Origin: Candidatus Saccharibacteria bacterium UBA6575
GTDB taxonomy: Bacteria > Patescibacteriota > Saccharimonadia > Saccharimonadales > Saccharimonadaceae
Direction: 5' to 3'
Assembly (NCBI GenBank): GCA_002434005.1
Contig: DJJF01000033.1
Span: 1-37,290 of the forward strand
DNA length: 37,290 bases
Shown one piece after another: positions 37,010-37,290 of the stretch (position 1 is its first letter; every line of letters starts with the position of its first letter). A program made the translations under genes and the position numbers. The notes beneath the pieces were generated by a model. It was not told the DNA's origin. It ran no database searches and saw only the letters and a list, made by a program, of their open reading frames with translations.

Positions 37010-37290
37010 ATGTCTCAATCAAATACACGCACTTTTAGTGCGCGCAAATCAACACGTCGTGTCAGTGCGTCGAACCGTTTTTCGCATGGTCGCAGCCGCA
37101 TTGGCGGTCAACGCCAAAAGGGAAACCGTAAAGCCTACATCCATCCGTCTAAATTCGTAAACCTCACACCGAGCATTGCTAAAACGGATGTATACGTACC
37201 AACTCATCAGTTCAACGACTTTGAGTTAGCTGGCGTATTAAAACGCAATCTCGAAAAGATCGGCTTCGTAACACCGAGCGCCATCCAAGA
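37010..37290 (+). CDS. DEAD-box RNA helicase, N-terminal part (cut by window end)
   Basis: The first 93 codons of a gene that runs out of the window. The ATG at 37010 follows AAAGGA. The first about 45 residues are an Arg/Ser/Lys-rich, disordered extension (SARKSTRRVSASNRF, HGRSRIGGQRQKGNRK), probably RNA-binding. Then TDVYVPTHQFNDFELAGVL and LKRNLEKIGFVTPSAIQ give the Q motif of DEAD-box helicases (aromatic FNDF, then G-x-x-x-P-S-x-I-Q). The Walker A would follow outside the window. The basic extension at the N rather than the C terminus is notable. It is probably involved in ribosome assembly or RNA unwinding. Confidence 0.85.
   Translation, partial: MSQSNTRTFSARKSTRRVSASNRFSHGRSRIGGQRQKGNRKAYIHPSKFVNLTPSIAKTDVYVPTHQFNDFELAGVLKRNLEKIGFVTPSAIQ

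Noticed and set aside
1..37290. Alternative genetic code with TGA as Gly (Gracilibacteria-like)
   Set aside because: Many genes end cleanly at TGA, and Gly positions in conserved motifs are GGN.

Overview
The window looks like part of a chromosome from an ultra-small Candidate Phyla Radiation bacterium, most likely a Saccharibacterium (TM7). This is inference: no 16S gene is present. It rests on reduced versions of housekeeping proteins (DnaX and RecR without their zinc-binding cysteines), no biosynthetic operons, many genes transcribed without a leader, and surface and secretion genes like those of Actinobacteria, the hosts of these epibionts. The code is standard: TGA is a real stop (for example at 15411-15413 and 16788-16790).

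Layout. (1) 1-14626 is a compact core: thymidine kinase (5' end outside the window), a lipoprotein, dnaX-dnaB, a GT-C-like membrane protein, ybaB-recR, an autonomous orphan gene with its own promoter and terminator, a DHH phosphoesterase-cysS pair, an AI-2E-type permease, a PAP2 phosphatase-lipid kinase pair, an HxlR regulator, an OmpR-type two-component system and a GreA-like factor. (2) 14661-17421 starts with tRNA-Gln(UUG). Its last 11 bases (CCCCAGCCAAG) recur downstream behind a conserved 5' arm (GAAACACATCCACTAT-like). The repeats cut the region into five units with one gene each: an HExxH protein, a HIT protein, a small membrane protein and two orphans. This looks like an array of single-gene cassettes stacked at a tRNA 3' end, with no recombinase in view. 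(3) 17453-21383 holds a membrane protein and a three-gene set of exported proteins (CBM/Ig/FN3 protein, cupredoxin fold, beta-helix). (4) 21490-31913, all on the minus strand, is clearly more GC-rich (one sampled 60-base line 38/60 G+C, against 25/60 in a core line). It encodes an actinobacterial-style type IV secretion apparatus: MinD-like ATPase, VirB2-like, VirB6/TrbL-like, VirB3/VirB4-N, VirB4 ATPase, a VirB8/TcpC-like protein, and a membrane-anchored three-domain hydrolase (lysozyme-like, EEP nuclease/phosphatase, M23 peptidase). No relaxase or VirD4 coupling protein is visible. (5) 32067-37290 returns to core-like composition: a pilin-lectin fusion that appears to start at AUA, a membrane protein, a possible RNA region, a flavin reductase-ChaB-SDR stress operon, 5-formyl-THF cyclo-ligase and the start of a DEAD-box helicase.

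Expression. Two styles coexist. Many core and cassette genes have a -10 box (often TGN-TATAAT-like) ending 6-8 bases before the start codon, so the start codon falls at or next to +1 and there is no ribosome binding site. The secretion block, the two orphan genes and the stress operon use Shine-Dalgarno sequences, some with -35/-10 promoters and leaders. The pilin-lectin, beta-helix and FN3 proteins, the secretion system and its wall hydrolase would together suit attachment to, and breaching of, another bacterium's envelope; that functional link is inference.
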